The notes: generated by a model not told the origin, from the letters alone. Shown: positions 1-9,168, counted from the stretch's first letter. The stretch is 64,000 bases of DNA from Clostridiales bacterium (GCA_015058145.1 SVCX01000002.1:1-64000); one strand, 5' to 3'. Numbers and translations: made by a program.

Positions 1-529
1 CAGGAGCACATGTCTGAACCAGATCTTCTGGATATCCGAGCTTCTTCAGGACTGCTCTGATTTTGTCAACGATTTCAACGTTGAGCTTCTTGCACTTAGG
101 GTGTGGTGCGAGGATGATAGCGTTTCTCGTCTTCAGAGCCATGTTTGCCTTAACGATAGGAGTTGCCTCACCGTTCGTTACAGGCATGATACCTGCGATA
201 ACGCCCATTGGCTTAGCATAAGCCTGCATTCCAGTTTCAGGATTGTCTTCTACGAGACCTACGGACTTCTTGTCCTTCATCTGGAGATATGAACCCCAAA
301 CCTTACCGATGATCTTGCCTTCCTTGTCAGCTGCGATACCCATTCCGGATTCCTCTACCAGCTTCTCAGCAAATTCCTTGATGTTTTCAGGCTTAGTCAG
401 TTCATAAGTTACTGCTGCTGTCATCAGGTCACAATCTTCCTGAGTGAAGTTCTCAGCGATCTTCTGAGCTGCTCTTGCTTTAGCAACCAGTCCTTCTACA
501 TAACCCTTAATGTTCAGTTCTTCTGCCAT
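1..529 (-). CDS. Aldehyde dehydrogenase family protein (acetaldehyde/succinate-semialdehyde dehydrogenase-like), N-terminal part, truncated by window edge
   Basis: Reverse-strand translation from ATG at 529: MAEELNIKGYVEGLVAKARAAQKIAENFTQEDCDLMTAAVTYELTKPENIKEFAEKLVEESGMG...GVIAGIMPVTNGEATPIVKANMALKTRNAIILAPHPKCKK; typical EutE/AdhE-type ALDH N-terminus. Confidence 0.85.
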   Translation of the reverse strand, partial: MAEELNIKGYVEGLVAKARAAQKIAENFTQEDCDLMTAAVTYELTKPENIKEFAEKLVEESGMGIAADKEGKIIGKVWGSYLQMKDKKSVGLVEDNPETGMQAYAKPMGVIAGIMPVTNGEATPIVKANMALKTRNAIILAPHPKCKKLNVEIVDKIRAVLKKLGYPEDLVQTCAP

Positions 530-629
530 TTTTAATTTCCTCCTTTGTATTGTTATAAAAATGGATTTGAATAACGAATTTATTTCGGATCCGGGACAAA
601 GTCCCCCTTCTGACCCGCTTTTATGTAAC

Positions 630-645
630 GCATAGAGTGTGCCAA
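630..645 (-). promoter_or_regulatory. Sigma-54 (-24/-12) promoter candidate for the aldehyde dehydrogenase gene
   Basis: Minus strand TTGGCACACTCTATGC: TGGCAC-N5-ATGC with GG and GC dinucleotides 12 nt apart, close to the TGGCACGN4TTGCW consensus; lies between a sigma-54 activator gene and the ALDH gene. Confidence 0.7.
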
Positions 646-780
646 CTTTGTGATTTTGTCGTGTATACATCTTCACGCAAAAGCATCAAACCCCGTTCAG
701 ACCTTGCTACACTTGGGTTTCAGGGGTTTTTTCTCATTTTTGTTTTTATGCATTTTCGCAATATCTTGTCCCGGCAAAAA

Positions 781-810
781 AACGGAGACGCCGCTGGCAG
801 CGGCGTTTTG
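781..810 (-). terminator. Rho-independent terminator candidate
   Basis: Stem ACGCCGC-TGGCA-GCGGCGT (788-806) with a T-tract on the minus side (CTCCGTTTTTTT) and TTTT on the plus side. Confidence 0.55.
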
Positions 811-905
811 ATTCATTTCTGTATCACTTCTATTGATTCTTTTTTAACAAGCCCCGAAAGCGTTGGTATTGGCTAATCGGCGAATTTTCAAGCCGTTTAT
901 ACGCT

Positions 906-944
906 CCGATTCATAAATGTATCGCTGATACAGATTTGAATCGG
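906..944. promoter_or_regulatory. Imperfect 18-bp-arm inverted repeat; candidate enhancer (UAS) for the adjacent sigma-54 activator
   Basis: CCGATTCATAAATGTATC-gct-GATACAGATTTGAATCGG, 15/18 arm match, no T-tract, about 260-310 bp upstream of the -24/-12 promoter. Confidence 0.5.
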
Positions 945-962
945 CGTCGTGGGATTGTATCT

Positions 963-2462
963 CTATTGTTTCTCCGTTGTCACCAGTCCGTACTTGTTCA
1001 GTTTCCGCACGATCGTCGGCTGACTGACCTTCAGAACGCGGGCGATGGCCCTGGTTGAGCCGTAATTGTCCACCGCCTGACTGAGAATTTCCTTTTCCGC
1101 CTTCTCCAGAGCCGCCGTCAGCGATAGTTCCTCATAGACTGTCGGGTTCTCGTCCGCCGCCTGCTTGATGAAGATGAAGATGTCGTCCTCCGTGATCACG
1201 TCATGGGATGTGGTGATGACCAGTCTCTCAATGATGTTCTGCAGTTCCCGGATATTGCCCGGCCAAGGATACTTCAGCAGCACGGATAACGCCCCGGCGC
1301 TGATGGTTTTGTCTTCGCCGAGATCCTTGTTGCAGCGCGCCAGATTTCTCTGGATCAGCGGCATGATGTCGTCCGGGCGTTCCCGCAGCGGCGGTACGTT
1401 GATCGGCACAACGTTCAGCCTGTAGTAGAGGTCCTCTCTGAACCGCCCTTCCCTGACCAGACTCTCCAGATCCCGGTTCGTGGCTGAGATGATCCGGACG
1501 TCGACCGGTATCTGTTTGGTCCCGCCTACCGGCGTGATCTGACGCTCCTGAATGACCTGCAGCAGCTTAACCTGCAGATTCAGCGGAAGCTCGGAGATCT
1601 CGTCGAGGAAGATGGTCCCGTCCTGGGCTGCTTCAAAGAGTCCCTTCTTGCCGCCGGATCTGGAACCTGTGAACGCGCCCGCCACGTATCCGAAGAGTTC
1701 CGATTCGATCAAATTCTCCGGAATAGCGCCGCAGTTCACGGTCACAAAGGGCTTCTGCCAGCGGTTCCCCTCTTCATGAAGGGTTTTGGCGATGAGACCC
1801 TTGCCGACGCCGGACTCTCCGGTAATGAGCACGGTGGTGTTGACGGAAGCCAGTCTCTTCGTCAGGGCGATGACGTTCTGCATGGCCTCGCTCTCGAAGA
1901 CGATCTTATCTGTGCCGAGATCAGCATCGTCGATTCCCTTCACGTCCTTCAATCTGCCTCTGCGGAAGATGTCCCGGGCTGTGATGCCCGCCGACGGTAT
2001 CATGCCGGAGGCGATAGCCTTTGCATTGATGGCGTCCGCCCGTTTGCCGGTAGCGTCCGCGATCTGGGTGATATCTCTGGAGGTAGTCACGACGAAAGCG
2101 ATCTTTCTGGTGTACCGTCCCTCGCCTGCTGCAACCCAGCCGCCGCTGGTCATAGGGATGAAGATCGGCGAGCCCGTCGTCAGCAGTCTCCTGCCGAAGC
2201 GGTTCTCGTGAATGATCGTGATCTCACGCTTCTCATCGAGCACTCTCCTCGTGACGGAAGGCGTAAATATACCGTCCTTCTCCAGATCGTCTACGTTCCG
2301 CCCCACGATGTCGTCCATCTCGATGCCGTAGACTTCTTCGCAGGCATCGTTACACCACTGGCACACGCCCTCATCGTCATCGATGAAGACAGCGTCCGTG
2401 ATTCCGTCGAATATAGGCAGCAGCTGATCCAGGGTCAGCTCCGTCGTGTTGAAATTCATCAT
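963..2462 (-). CDS. Sigma-54-dependent transcriptional activator (PAS - AAA+ - Fis-type HTH)
   Basis: PAS-like N-terminus; AAA+ motifs GESGVGKG, ELFGYVAGAFTGS, FLDEISELPLNLQVKLLQVIQE, FREDLYYRLNVVPI; C-terminal HTH. Confidence 0.95.
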   Translation of the reverse strand: MMNFNTTELTLDQLLPIFDGITDAVFIDDDEGVCQWCNDACEEVYGIEMDDIVGRNVDDLEKDGIFTPSVTRRVLDEKREITIIHENRFGRRLLTTGSPIFIPMTSGGWVAAGEGRYTRKIAFVVTTSRDITQIADATGKRADAINAKAIASGMIPSAGITARDIFRRGRLKDVKGIDDADLGTDKIVFESEAMQNVIALTKRLASVNTTVLITGESGVGKGLIAKTLHEEGNRWQKPFVTVNCGAIPENLIESELFGYVAGAFTGSRSGGKKGLFEAAQDGTIFLDEISELPLNLQVKLLQVIQERQITPVGGTKQIPVDVRIISATNRDLESLVREGRFREDLYYRLNVVPINVPPLRERPDDIMPLIQRNLARCNKDLGEDKTISAGALSVLLKYPWPGNIRELQNIIERLVITTSHDVITEDDIFIFIKQAADENPTVYEELSLTAALEKAEKEILSQAVDNYGSTRAIARVLKVSQPTIVRKLNKYGLVTTEKQ

Positions 2463-2522
2463 GCGTTCGTCCTCCCACCGGCTGCGTTTGCAGGCCGATA
2501 CAATTCTGTATCATTATAGCAT

Positions 2523-2552
2523 AAAAAAGGCCGCTGCTCAAAGGCAGCGGCC
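2523..2552 (-). terminator. Rho-independent terminator of the permease operon
   Basis: GGCCGCTGC-TCAAAG-GCAGCGGCC (2529-2552) followed on the minus strand by TTTTTT. Confidence 0.85.
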
Positions 2553-2568
2553 CATTAGAAGTCGTATA

Positions 2569-3939
2569 TTACTCCAGCTCCAGTTTCACGTCATTGTGCA
2601 GCACTTTGACGTTGACCAGATAGAAGATGACTCCGATGCAAAGCCAGATGATACCAAGCGTCAGCGCATAGGAGGACAGACTTGTCCAGATGTATGCGAT
2701 GATCAGGAATCCGATGGCCGGCAGAATCAGATGCTTCCAAACTTTGCCCGTCTTCTTCTTGAACCAGAAGTAGTAGATGACGGTGAAGTTCAGGATGATG
2801 AACGCGGACAGTCCGCCGAAGTTGATGACGACGGAAATAGCGTTGATCGCGCTCGGCAGCAGGTATACGCTTCCGATGGTCAGCACCAGTGACAGTACGG
2901 CGATGAAGATCGTCGAAACATACGGCGTCTGGAATCTCGGGCTGACTTTCGCGAGGCCCTTCGGCAGCATGCGGTCACGTGCCATGGAGAAGATGATACG
3001 TGAAATCGCGGCCTGGGCTACCATGCAGTCTGCAATACCCCAGCTGAAGCCGGTCGCAGCAGCGCAGATGACCATGACCTTCGCTCCTCCGGCAAGCTGA
3101 GCGACTTCGTAGAAGGCGTTATCCACATCTGTGAATGTGCCCTCGCCGTGCCAAGGAAGTACGCAGGCAGCCAGATATGTCTGCACGATGAAGAACGCGC
3201 CGACGACGAGGATAGCTGCGACGCAGCCTTTGCCGACGGAATCGGCTCCGCCCTTCGTCTCTTCTGCCAGTGTGCTGATGCCGTCAAATCCGAGGAAGGA
3301 CAGCACGCATACAGATACCGCGCCCATGACGATATTCATGCTGAAGTTCTCGTTATAGATCGGCTTCAGGGTGAAAGATACGCCCGGCGTCGTTACGATG
3401 TAATGGATCGCAGCAATGCAGAAGATGATGAATACGATGACTTCCAGCACCAGCATAATCCAGTTGAAACGGTTCGTCCACTCGATACCAACGACGTTGA
3501 TGATCGTGTTGATGATGATGAACGCGATCAGCCAGATGAAAATCGGAACGCCGGACAACCCCGGAATTGCGGACAGTGCTGTCGCAGCTACAATGTAGAG
3601 CAGCGTTGGGACGAGCAGGTAGTCCAGCAGGATGGCCCAGCCGGACATAAATCCAACCGGCTTGCCGATGGCCTTCGTCGCGTATCCGTAAACGGATCCA
3701 GAAATAGGGAATTCCTCAGCCATTCTCCAGTAGCTCAGCGCTGTGAATACCATTCCGACCAGACCGATGCTGTAGGCCAGAGCGACCATGCCCTGGGAGA
3801 TGGACATGACTGTTCCGTAAATACCGAACGGTGCGATCGGTACCATGAAGATCAGTCCATAGCATACGAGGTCAGGAACTGTCAGCGCACGCTTCAGTTC
3901 TTGCTTATAGCCGAGGCTCTCAATAGTGTTGTTGTTCAT
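2569..3939 (-). CDS. APC superfamily amino acid/amine permease
   Basis: 456 aa, about 12 hydrophobic segments; APC-type N-terminus 'LKRALTVPDLVCYGLIFMVPIAPFGIYG'. Confidence 0.9.
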   Translation of the reverse strand: MNNNTIESLGYKQELKRALTVPDLVCYGLIFMVPIAPFGIYGTVMSISQGMVALAYSIGLVGMVFTALSYWRMAEEFPISGSVYGYATKAIGKPVGFMSGWAILLDYLLVPTLLYIVAATALSAIPGLSGVPIFIWLIAFIIINTIINVVGIEWTNRFNWIMLVLEVIVFIIFCIAAIHYIVTTPGVSFTLKPIYNENFSMNIVMGAVSVCVLSFLGFDGISTLAEETKGGADSVGKGCVAAILVVGAFFIVQTYLAACVLPWHGEGTFTDVDNAFYEVAQLAGGAKVMVICAAATGFSWGIADCMVAQAAISRIIFSMARDRMLPKGLAKVSPRFQTPYVSTIFIAVLSLVLTIGSVYLLPSAINAISVVINFGGLSAFIILNFTVIYYFWFKKKTGKVWKHLILPAIGFLIIAYIWTSLSSYALTLGIIWLCIGVIFYLVNVKVLHNDVKLELE

Positions 3940-3984
3940 ATGAGAAATAACCTCCTTAAAATATAATGAATAAATAATTAAAAA

Positions 3985-4890
3985 CTAGAATGTCAGACCC
4001 GGGATGTACTTCTTCGGGAATACGAAGCGCACGGTCTTCTCCGGGTCAACGATCTGGCAGATCTGCAGATCTCCGACCAGGCTCATCAGCATGACGATGT
4101 CCGGCAGGTCCAGATCCGTGCGTTCCGCGATCATCTCCTGCATGAGTTCCGTCGCCGCCTGGCAAGCTTCATCTACCGTAGGCTTTGATACGATGATGGA
4201 CAGCGCGTCCTCTGTCTCCAGAACCGGGTACTGAGGAGCTTTGCCTTTGCAGACTTCCAGTGTAACCGTCACGTTTGCCGGAATCTCAAGGCCGGAAACG
4301 CCGATTTCACCGTCACCCATGACAGCGTGAAGATCGCCGAAACCGAAGAGCGCACCGGAAGCCGCTACAGGGAAATACAGCGCCGCGCCTTCGCCGACCA
4401 TAGTGTTGTCCATATTTCCGCCGTGGGCACCAGGAGTCCCTGTATTGATGTCCTGTCCGTCAGCCGGCGCAACTCCGATCACGCCGATCATCGGCTTCAC
4501 AGGAATCTCCGCTTCCATTCCGTTGGCAGCCTTATAGTGGACCATTCCGTCCGAAACGCTGACGACTCTCGTGTGGGAGCCATCGATACGAGCCCCGAGA
4601 GTTCCCTCATCATTCAGACAGCAGACAGTCCCCTTCTCATCCAGCTTGATTTCTTCGATCACAACCTTGAGCGCATCGCCCGGCTCCGCTCCGTTGACGA
4701 ATACTGGCCCCGTCGCCGGATTAATTCTGTCCCAGTCAATCTCTTCCATGACGTCTTCCGGTCTGCGAAGCTGGTTGCCGAAACAATCCATGGTCTCAAA
4801 CTCCATGCGTGCCGGAGCGTCAACGCTGACCGCCGGCTTGTTCTCCGCGCAAAAGCTGTAAAATACGTTTTCCTTTGTTAGCTTCATCAC
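3985..4890 (-). CDS. Acetamidase/formamidase family protein
   Basis: Motifs 'NPATGPVFVNGAEPGDALKVVIEEI', 'HGGNMDNTMVGEGAALYFPVAASGALFGFGDLHAVMGDGEI'. Confidence 0.92.
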   Translation of the reverse strand: MMKLTKENVFYSFCAENKPAVSVDAPARMEFETMDCFGNQLRRPEDVMEEIDWDRINPATGPVFVNGAEPGDALKVVIEEIKLDEKGTVCCLNDEGTLGARIDGSHTRVVSVSDGMVHYKAANGMEAEIPVKPMIGVIGVAPADGQDINTGTPGAHGGNMDNTMVGEGAALYFPVAASGALFGFGDLHAVMGDGEIGVSGLEIPANVTVTLEVCKGKAPQYPVLETEDALSIIVSKPTVDEACQAATELMQEMIAERTDLDLPDIVMLMSLVGDLQICQIVDPEKTVRFVFPKKYIPGLTF

Positions 4891-5651
4891 TTTTTACCCT
4901 CTTCTCTCTTCAAATAGTAACCTTCTGCTTCTCTCATATATTCTTTGATGCCCTGCCATAAGGCCGTATAATCTTCACGCCACAAGTTCAAAAGCTCCGG
5001 ATCCACGGACAGCAGCGCTTCGTCCCGTTTTTTCGAGAACAGAGCTTCAAATCTCCCCATAAGATCCATGGCCTCTTCACTGTCGGGCGGCAAACCTTCG
5101 CGCATCAGCTGGACTGTCTCCTCAATCAGTGTGTAATATGGCAGCAGCGACTGTCTCGTCTTATTACTCGGCTGCTTCTGGACAGCTTCTTCACTATCCA
5201 GATTGAAATCCCAAATCAGACTCCACTTGATCTGCAGGAACTCCATCAGGTCGGAGAGGTCCTGCCAACTGGTGACTTCATTGTCCAGAATGTAGCTCTC
5301 CAGATTCTTGAGCGCCGCATAGCGCTTGACGCTATTCAGGAGTTGCTCTTTCTCAGAGCCGATTTCCTCCTTCAGACGACGGATAATCTCCCCCGGACGC
5401 TGCTCCTCCTCCAGCTTGAGACGGATCTCTTTAATGGACAGGCCCAGTTCCTTATAGCAAAGGATCCGGTAGAGGCGCTCGAGGTCCTCGCCTGTGTACA
5501 GGCGCAGATTCCTGCTCCCCTTCGCCGATGGACTGAGCAGTCCCTGCTGGTCATAGTATTGAACGGTGCGGACTGTCAGCCCCGCCTTAGCGGCGACTTC
5601 GCCAACCGTCATATAGTCTATATTTAAATAACTATCTTTCAATATACTCAC
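4887..5651 (-). CDS. MerR family transcriptional regulator
   Basis: N-terminal 'MTVGEVAAKAGLTVRTVQYYDQQGLLSPSAKGSRNLRLYTGEDLERLYRILCYKELGLSIKEI'; overlaps the acetamidase start by 4 nt (ATGA-type coupling). Confidence 0.92.
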   Translation of the reverse strand: MSILKDSYLNIDYMTVGEVAAKAGLTVRTVQYYDQQGLLSPSAKGSRNLRLYTGEDLERLYRILCYKELGLSIKEIRLKLEEEQRPGEIIRRLKEEIGSEKEQLLNSVKRYAALKNLESYILDNEVTSWQDLSDLMEFLQIKWSLIWDFNLDSEEAVQKQPSNKTRQSLLPYYTLIEETVQLMREGLPPDSEEAMDLMGRFEALFSKKRDEALLSVDPELLNLWREDYTALWQGIKEYMREAEGYYLKREEGKK

Positions 5652-5683
5652 GCTCCTTTTGCTCCTTGGAGCAACACCGTTTC

Positions 5684-5714
5684 ATCGTACATAACGACGT
5701 AACGTCATTGTCAA
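5684..5714 (-). promoter_or_regulatory. MerR-type promoter/operator with 19-bp spacer
   Basis: Minus strand TTGACA-ATGACGTTACGTCGTTATG(19)-TACGAT, spacer containing palindrome GACGTTACGTC, immediately upstream of the MerR gene. Confidence 0.65.
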
Positions 5715-5734
5715 GCAATAATATAAAAAGGGTA

Positions 5735-5761
5735 CAAAAAAACACCCGTGAGGGTGTTTTC
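5735..5761 (-). terminator. Rho-independent terminator downstream of lexA
   Basis: Minus strand AACACCC-TCAC-GGGTGTTTTTTTG. Confidence 0.8.
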
Positions 5762-5774
5762 TTAGTGATTTCCC

Positions 5775-6452
5775 TTAAAAGTACCGGAACACGCCCTTGA
5801 CCTTGCCCAGAATCTTGACGTCCTTGACGATGATCGGGCTCATGCAGGAGTTCTCCGGCTGCAGTCTGATGTGGTCGTCCTCTCTGTAGAAGGTCTTGAC
5901 CGTCGCCTCGCTCTCGAAGCCGTCAACCATAGCTACGACCATATCGCCGTTGCGCGCCGTATTGCACTGTTCCACCAGAATGTAGTCGCCGTCCATGATG
6001 CCAGCCTCGATCATGCTCTCGCCGTGTACCGTCAGCATAAAGGTGGTGCTGTTGCCCACGAATCTGGCAGGAATCGGGAAAGAATCCTCAATGTTCTGTT
6101 CCGCCAGTATCGGTGTGCCGGCTGCGATTCTGCCGACCACCGGAACGTCGATGACATCCGTACGCTCGACTTCTCTGGCGGCGCCTCCCGGCACCACGCC
6201 AAAGCCGGCTTCCGATGCCGCCCTCACCGCAGCCAGCTGATCGAAGCCCTCATCGGCTACCAGAAGCGCACGCGGTCTGGCCGGGTCCTTCTTCAGATAC
6301 CCCTCCTTCTCCAGATTGGCGATATCCTTGTGAACCGTCGACGTGGACTTGATTCCCAGGGCGGAACAGATTTCTCTGACCGTCGGCGGATAGCCCTTCT
6401 CGCGGATCTCCGTCTTCATATATTCGAGTATCTTCTTTTCACGTTCTTTCAT
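5775..6452 (-). CDS. lexA: LexA repressor (SOS regulator)
   Basis: From [64 protein letters not shown]24 peptidase part '[27 protein letters not shown]...[23 protein letters not shown]'. Start taken at the internal Met (6452). Confidence 0.95.
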   Translation of the reverse strand: MKEREKKILEYMKTEIREKGYPPTVREICSALGIKSTSTVHKDIANLEKEGYLKKDPARPRALLVADEGFDQLAAVRAASEAGFGVVPGGAAREVERTDVIDVPVVGRIAAGTPILAEQNIEDSFPIPARFVGNSTTFMLTVHGESMIEAGIMDGDYILVEQCNTARNGDMVVAMVDGFESEATVKTFYREDDHIRLQPENSCMSPIIVKDVKILGKVKGVFRYF

Positions 6453-6537
6453 ATAATCGACCTCCGGTTTCTGAACCTGAAACTGAATGCGTGAAACCCC
6501 GAACAACCCCTTCTAACAATGTAACCTTTCTTTCAAA

Positions 6538-6609
6538 CCGAAAATTTGTTCTCTATTCCACGAACATAATATCACATTCAAAGTCAAATTGCAAACATTT
6601 GTTTGCAAT
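6538..6609. promoter_or_regulatory. LexA-like operator candidates between divergent lexA and larA-like genes
   Basis: CGAAAATTTGTTCT at 6538-6551 and ATTGCAAACA-TT-TGTTTGCAAT (perfect 10-bp arms, 6588-6609) resemble the Gram-positive SOS box GAACRNRYGTTY. Confidence 0.45.
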
Positions 6610-6663
6610 TATCTCAAACTTTGTTTTCTTAACAAACGCGGAATGATGTGTTACACTTCTCCT

Positions 6664-7929
6664 ATGAATATTAAACTTGGATTTGGCGCAGGCTTTCAGG
6701 AAGCAGACGTGCCGGAAGAAAACATCATACAGATACTCGAACAGAACGACACCGCATCTGACGAACCGGCTTCTGTCCCGGATATTCTCCGTCGCGCTTT
6801 GGAGAATCCCATCGGCTCACAGCGCCTGCGGGACATTGTGAAACCGGGCGAGAAAATCGCAATCATCACCAGCGACATTACAAGACCGATACCGACCTGG
6901 GAGGTCATCCCTTCTGTATTGGAAGAACTATCTGCTGCGAACGTATCGGATGACGACGTCACTCTTGTCTTTGCATTGGGCAGTCATCGGGCGCACACAG
7001 AGGAAGAACGCCGGCGTCTGGCCGGTGACGCTTACGGGCGCATCCATTGCGTCGACAGCGACCCATCGGACTGCATCCCTCTCGGTACGACAAGCCGCGG
7101 CACGCCTGTGGACATCACCAGGGTCGTCGCGGAAGCCGACCGGATCGTTCTGCTCGGCAACATCGAATATCATTACTTCGCAGGCTACTCCGGCGGTATC
7201 AAAGCCCTGTTCCCAGGCGCATCCACCCCGGAAGCGATTCAGGCCAATCACTCGATGATGGTCGAAGATACTGCCTGCGCCGGCAATCTGGACAGCAATC
7301 CTCTGCGGGACGATCTGGAAGAAGCCAGCAGAATCTGTCCTGTGGACTTCATCCTCAACGTAGTTCTGGACGAACACAAGCACATCGCGCACGCTGTAGC
7401 AGGCGACGTGGTGAAAGCCCATCGGGAAGGCTGCAAGATCCTTGATAAACTCTACCGCGTGAAAATACCGGAACGCGCCGACATCGTCATCGTGTCTCAG
7501 GGCGGCGCGCCGAAGGATCTGAATCTCTACCAGACCCAGAAGGCACTGGACAACTCCAAACACGCCGTGAAAGACGGCGGTACAATTATACTCGTCGGCT
7601 CCTGTCGTGAGGGATTGGGCCAGAAGACCTTCGAAGAATGGATCACTCAGGTAAAGGCACCGGCGGATCTTACGAAACGCGTCCGGGAAGATTTCAAACT
7701 GGGCGGCCACAAGGCTGCCGCTATCGCGATGGTCCTGGAGAGAGCCAACATCAAGCTCGTCTCTGAAATGAACCCGGATCTGGTCAGCCAGATTTTTCTG
7801 GAACCGTACGCAGATCTCCAGCATGCCGTCGACGACGCTCTGGAAGAACAGCGGGCCCATCTGGACGAGCAGGCCGAACCGAAAATCATCATCATGCCGT
7901 ACGGCGGATCCACCCTGCCGTCACTGTAA
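6664..7929 (+). CDS. larA: Nickel-dependent lactate racemase family (LarA-like) protein
   Basis: From MNIKLGFGAGFQEADVPEENI; 'SDITRPIPTWEVIP', 'GSHRAHTEEER', 'EYHYFAGYSGGIKALFPGASTPEAIQANHSMM' match LarA N-terminal domain motifs. Confidence 0.9.
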   Translation: MNIKLGFGAGFQEADVPEENIIQILEQNDTASDEPASVPDILRRALENPIGSQRLRDIVKPGEKIAIITSDITRPIPTWEVIPSVLEELSAANVSDDDVTLVFALGSHRAHTEEERRRLAGDAYGRIHCVDSDPSDCIPLGTTSRGTPVDITRVVAEADRIVLLGNIEYHYFAGYSGGIKALFPGASTPEAIQANHSMMVEDTACAGNLDSNPLRDDLEEASRICPVDFILNVVLDEHKHIAHAVAGDVVKAHREGCKILDKLYRVKIPERADIVIVSQGGAPKDLNLYQTQKALDNSKHAVKDGGTIILVGSCREGLGQKTFEEWITQVKAPADLTKRVREDFKLGGHKAAAIAMVLERANIKLVSEMNPDLVSQIFLEPYADLQHAVDDALEEQRAHLDEQAEPKIIIMPYGGSTLPSL

Positions 7930-7981
7930 CCAGCCCCCTGTTTTCTTAAGGTCGGCGCGGGTACTGCCTGCACGCAGCCGC

Positions 7982-8878
7982 TTAGTATTGGTAAACATCC
8001 TGATAATTCGAGTCGTCGCCGATGAAGTCGGCCTTCACCCCGTTGGATGAGAAAGACGGATCCATGCGTGTCCAGCCGCTCTCTTCCGTGCAGATCATGT
8101 TCCACGCATGGTAGCGGTTGTTCGGGGTCACGTAGCCGAAGATGATCTTCGTCGGGATGCCCTGACTGCGGAGCATGGATGCGGCAAGGCTGGCGTAGTC
8201 GAAACAGCTTCCCTTGCCTGTAGCTATGACTTCATCCAGATCGGGGACATAGCCCGGGCTTACCGTCTCAGCTTCTTCATAATCATATTTCACGTTTTTG
8301 CATATGTATTGACAAACCTGATCGACGAAGTCCTCTTCGTCGGTGGCGTTTGCAGCCATTTTCGCGGCTTCCTTCACGCAGACGGACTCCTCCGTGTAAT
8401 CGGCGTAGACGCTCGGCCGCACGAAAGGCGCGTTGGGGTCCACCAATGAAACGGATGCACTGGTGGAGTACAGTTCGCAATACAGGTTGCCGCTCACGTT
8501 CTCCATGACCTTGATGGTGTATGTGCCGTCGCCGCACTGGAGAGGAAAGATCTGAGGAACGCCGTTTTCTACATCATAGGTGAAGGCTTCATCACCCTTG
8601 AAAACCTGAAGCTTCAACCTTGCGCTGCTGTTGGCGAGCAGACCGAAGTAACCTTCTGAAACGCTCGACAAATCAACCTGCACTTTGCTGTTTCCCTGCG
8701 CGCAGTCCTCGTGATATTTCGCATCGTGATATTCTGCGTTGAAATCACCCTCACCGCCGCCTCCGGAAGAGGCAGCAGTGCCGGAACTGCTGCCGCAGGC
8801 TGTTAAACCCAGGAGCAGTATGGTTGTGATACAGCATACTATTGTTTTGAACTGGGTGAACATGATTCTCATCATCAC
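7982..8878 (-). CDS. Transglutaminase-like domain lipoprotein
   Basis: Lipobox 'LLLGLTACGSS'; core 'GKGSCFDYASLAASMLRSQGIPTKIIFGYV...YHAWNMICTEESGWTRMDPSF'. Confidence 0.9.
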   Translation of the reverse strand: MMMRIMFTQFKTIVCCITTILLLGLTACGSSSGTAASSGGGGEGDFNAEYHDAKYHEDCAQGNSKVQVDLSSVSEGYFGLLANSSARLKLQVFKGDEAFTYDVENGVPQIFPLQCGDGTYTIKVMENVSGNLYCELYSTSASVSLVDPNAPFVRPSVYADYTEESVCVKEAAKMAANATDEEDFVDQVCQYICKNVKYDYEEAETVSPGYVPDLDEVIATGKGSCFDYASLAASMLRSQGIPTKIIFGYVTPNNRYHAWNMICTEESGWTRMDPSFSSNGVKADFIGDDSNYQDVYQY

Positions 8879-8932
8879 AGTAATGATATCTCCAGATCAC
8901 CAATGCAATACAAACGCAAAAAAAAAAGAAAC

Positions 8933-8973
8933 AGTGCTACGTTTTCTTTTCCAAAAGAGGAAAACGTAGCACT
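8933..8973. repeat. Hairpin repeat R1 of the GTGCTAC-TTTTC family
   Basis: AGTGCTACGTTTTC ... GAAAACGTAGCACT, perfect 14-bp arms (8933-8946 / 8960-8973). Confidence 0.9.
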
Positions 8974-9015
8974 TATTTTTGCTCTGAAGATCATTTCGCT
9001 TCAACCATGAGGGAC

Positions 9016-9058
9016 AAGTGCTACCTTTTCGAATCGAACTGACGAAAAAGTAACACTT
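9016..9058. repeat. Hairpin repeat R2 of the same family
   Basis: AAGTGCTACCTTTTCG (9016-9031) / CGAAAAAGTAACACTT (9043-9058), 14/16 arm match. Confidence 0.8.
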
Positions 9059-9110
9059 TCTATAGGATTGCCTCGGTTCAGCCAACCCCAGACATCCTCT
9101 GATAACTGAA

Positions 9111-9165
9111 AGTATTACATTTATCACGTTTAGAGCGAAAAATGTAGCACTGTTCCTTTTTTATC
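9111..9165. repeat. Hairpin repeat R3 of the same family with GTTCCTTTTTT tail
   Basis: AGTATTACATTTATC (9111-9125) / GAAAAATGTAGCACT (9137-9151), 12/15 match; tail AATGTAGCACTGTTCCTTTTTTATC recurs at 10548-10572 (23/25 identical). Confidence 0.8.
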
Positions 9166-9168
9166 GTT

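Noticed and set aside
1776-2519. 247-aa plus-strand ORF antisense to the sigma-54 activator
   Set aside because: Shadow ORF opposite a well-supported gene; composition atypical for protein.
3148-3966. 272-aa plus-strand ORF antisense to the permease
   Set aside because: Shadow ORF, Asp/Arg-rich artefact of reading opposite a membrane protein gene.
6928-7860. 310-aa minus-strand ORF antisense to the larA-like gene
   Set aside because: Shadow of a clear plus-strand gene.
8897-9127. 76-aa minus-strand ORF across the hairpin array
   Set aside because: Runs through the repeats, no recognisable protein features.
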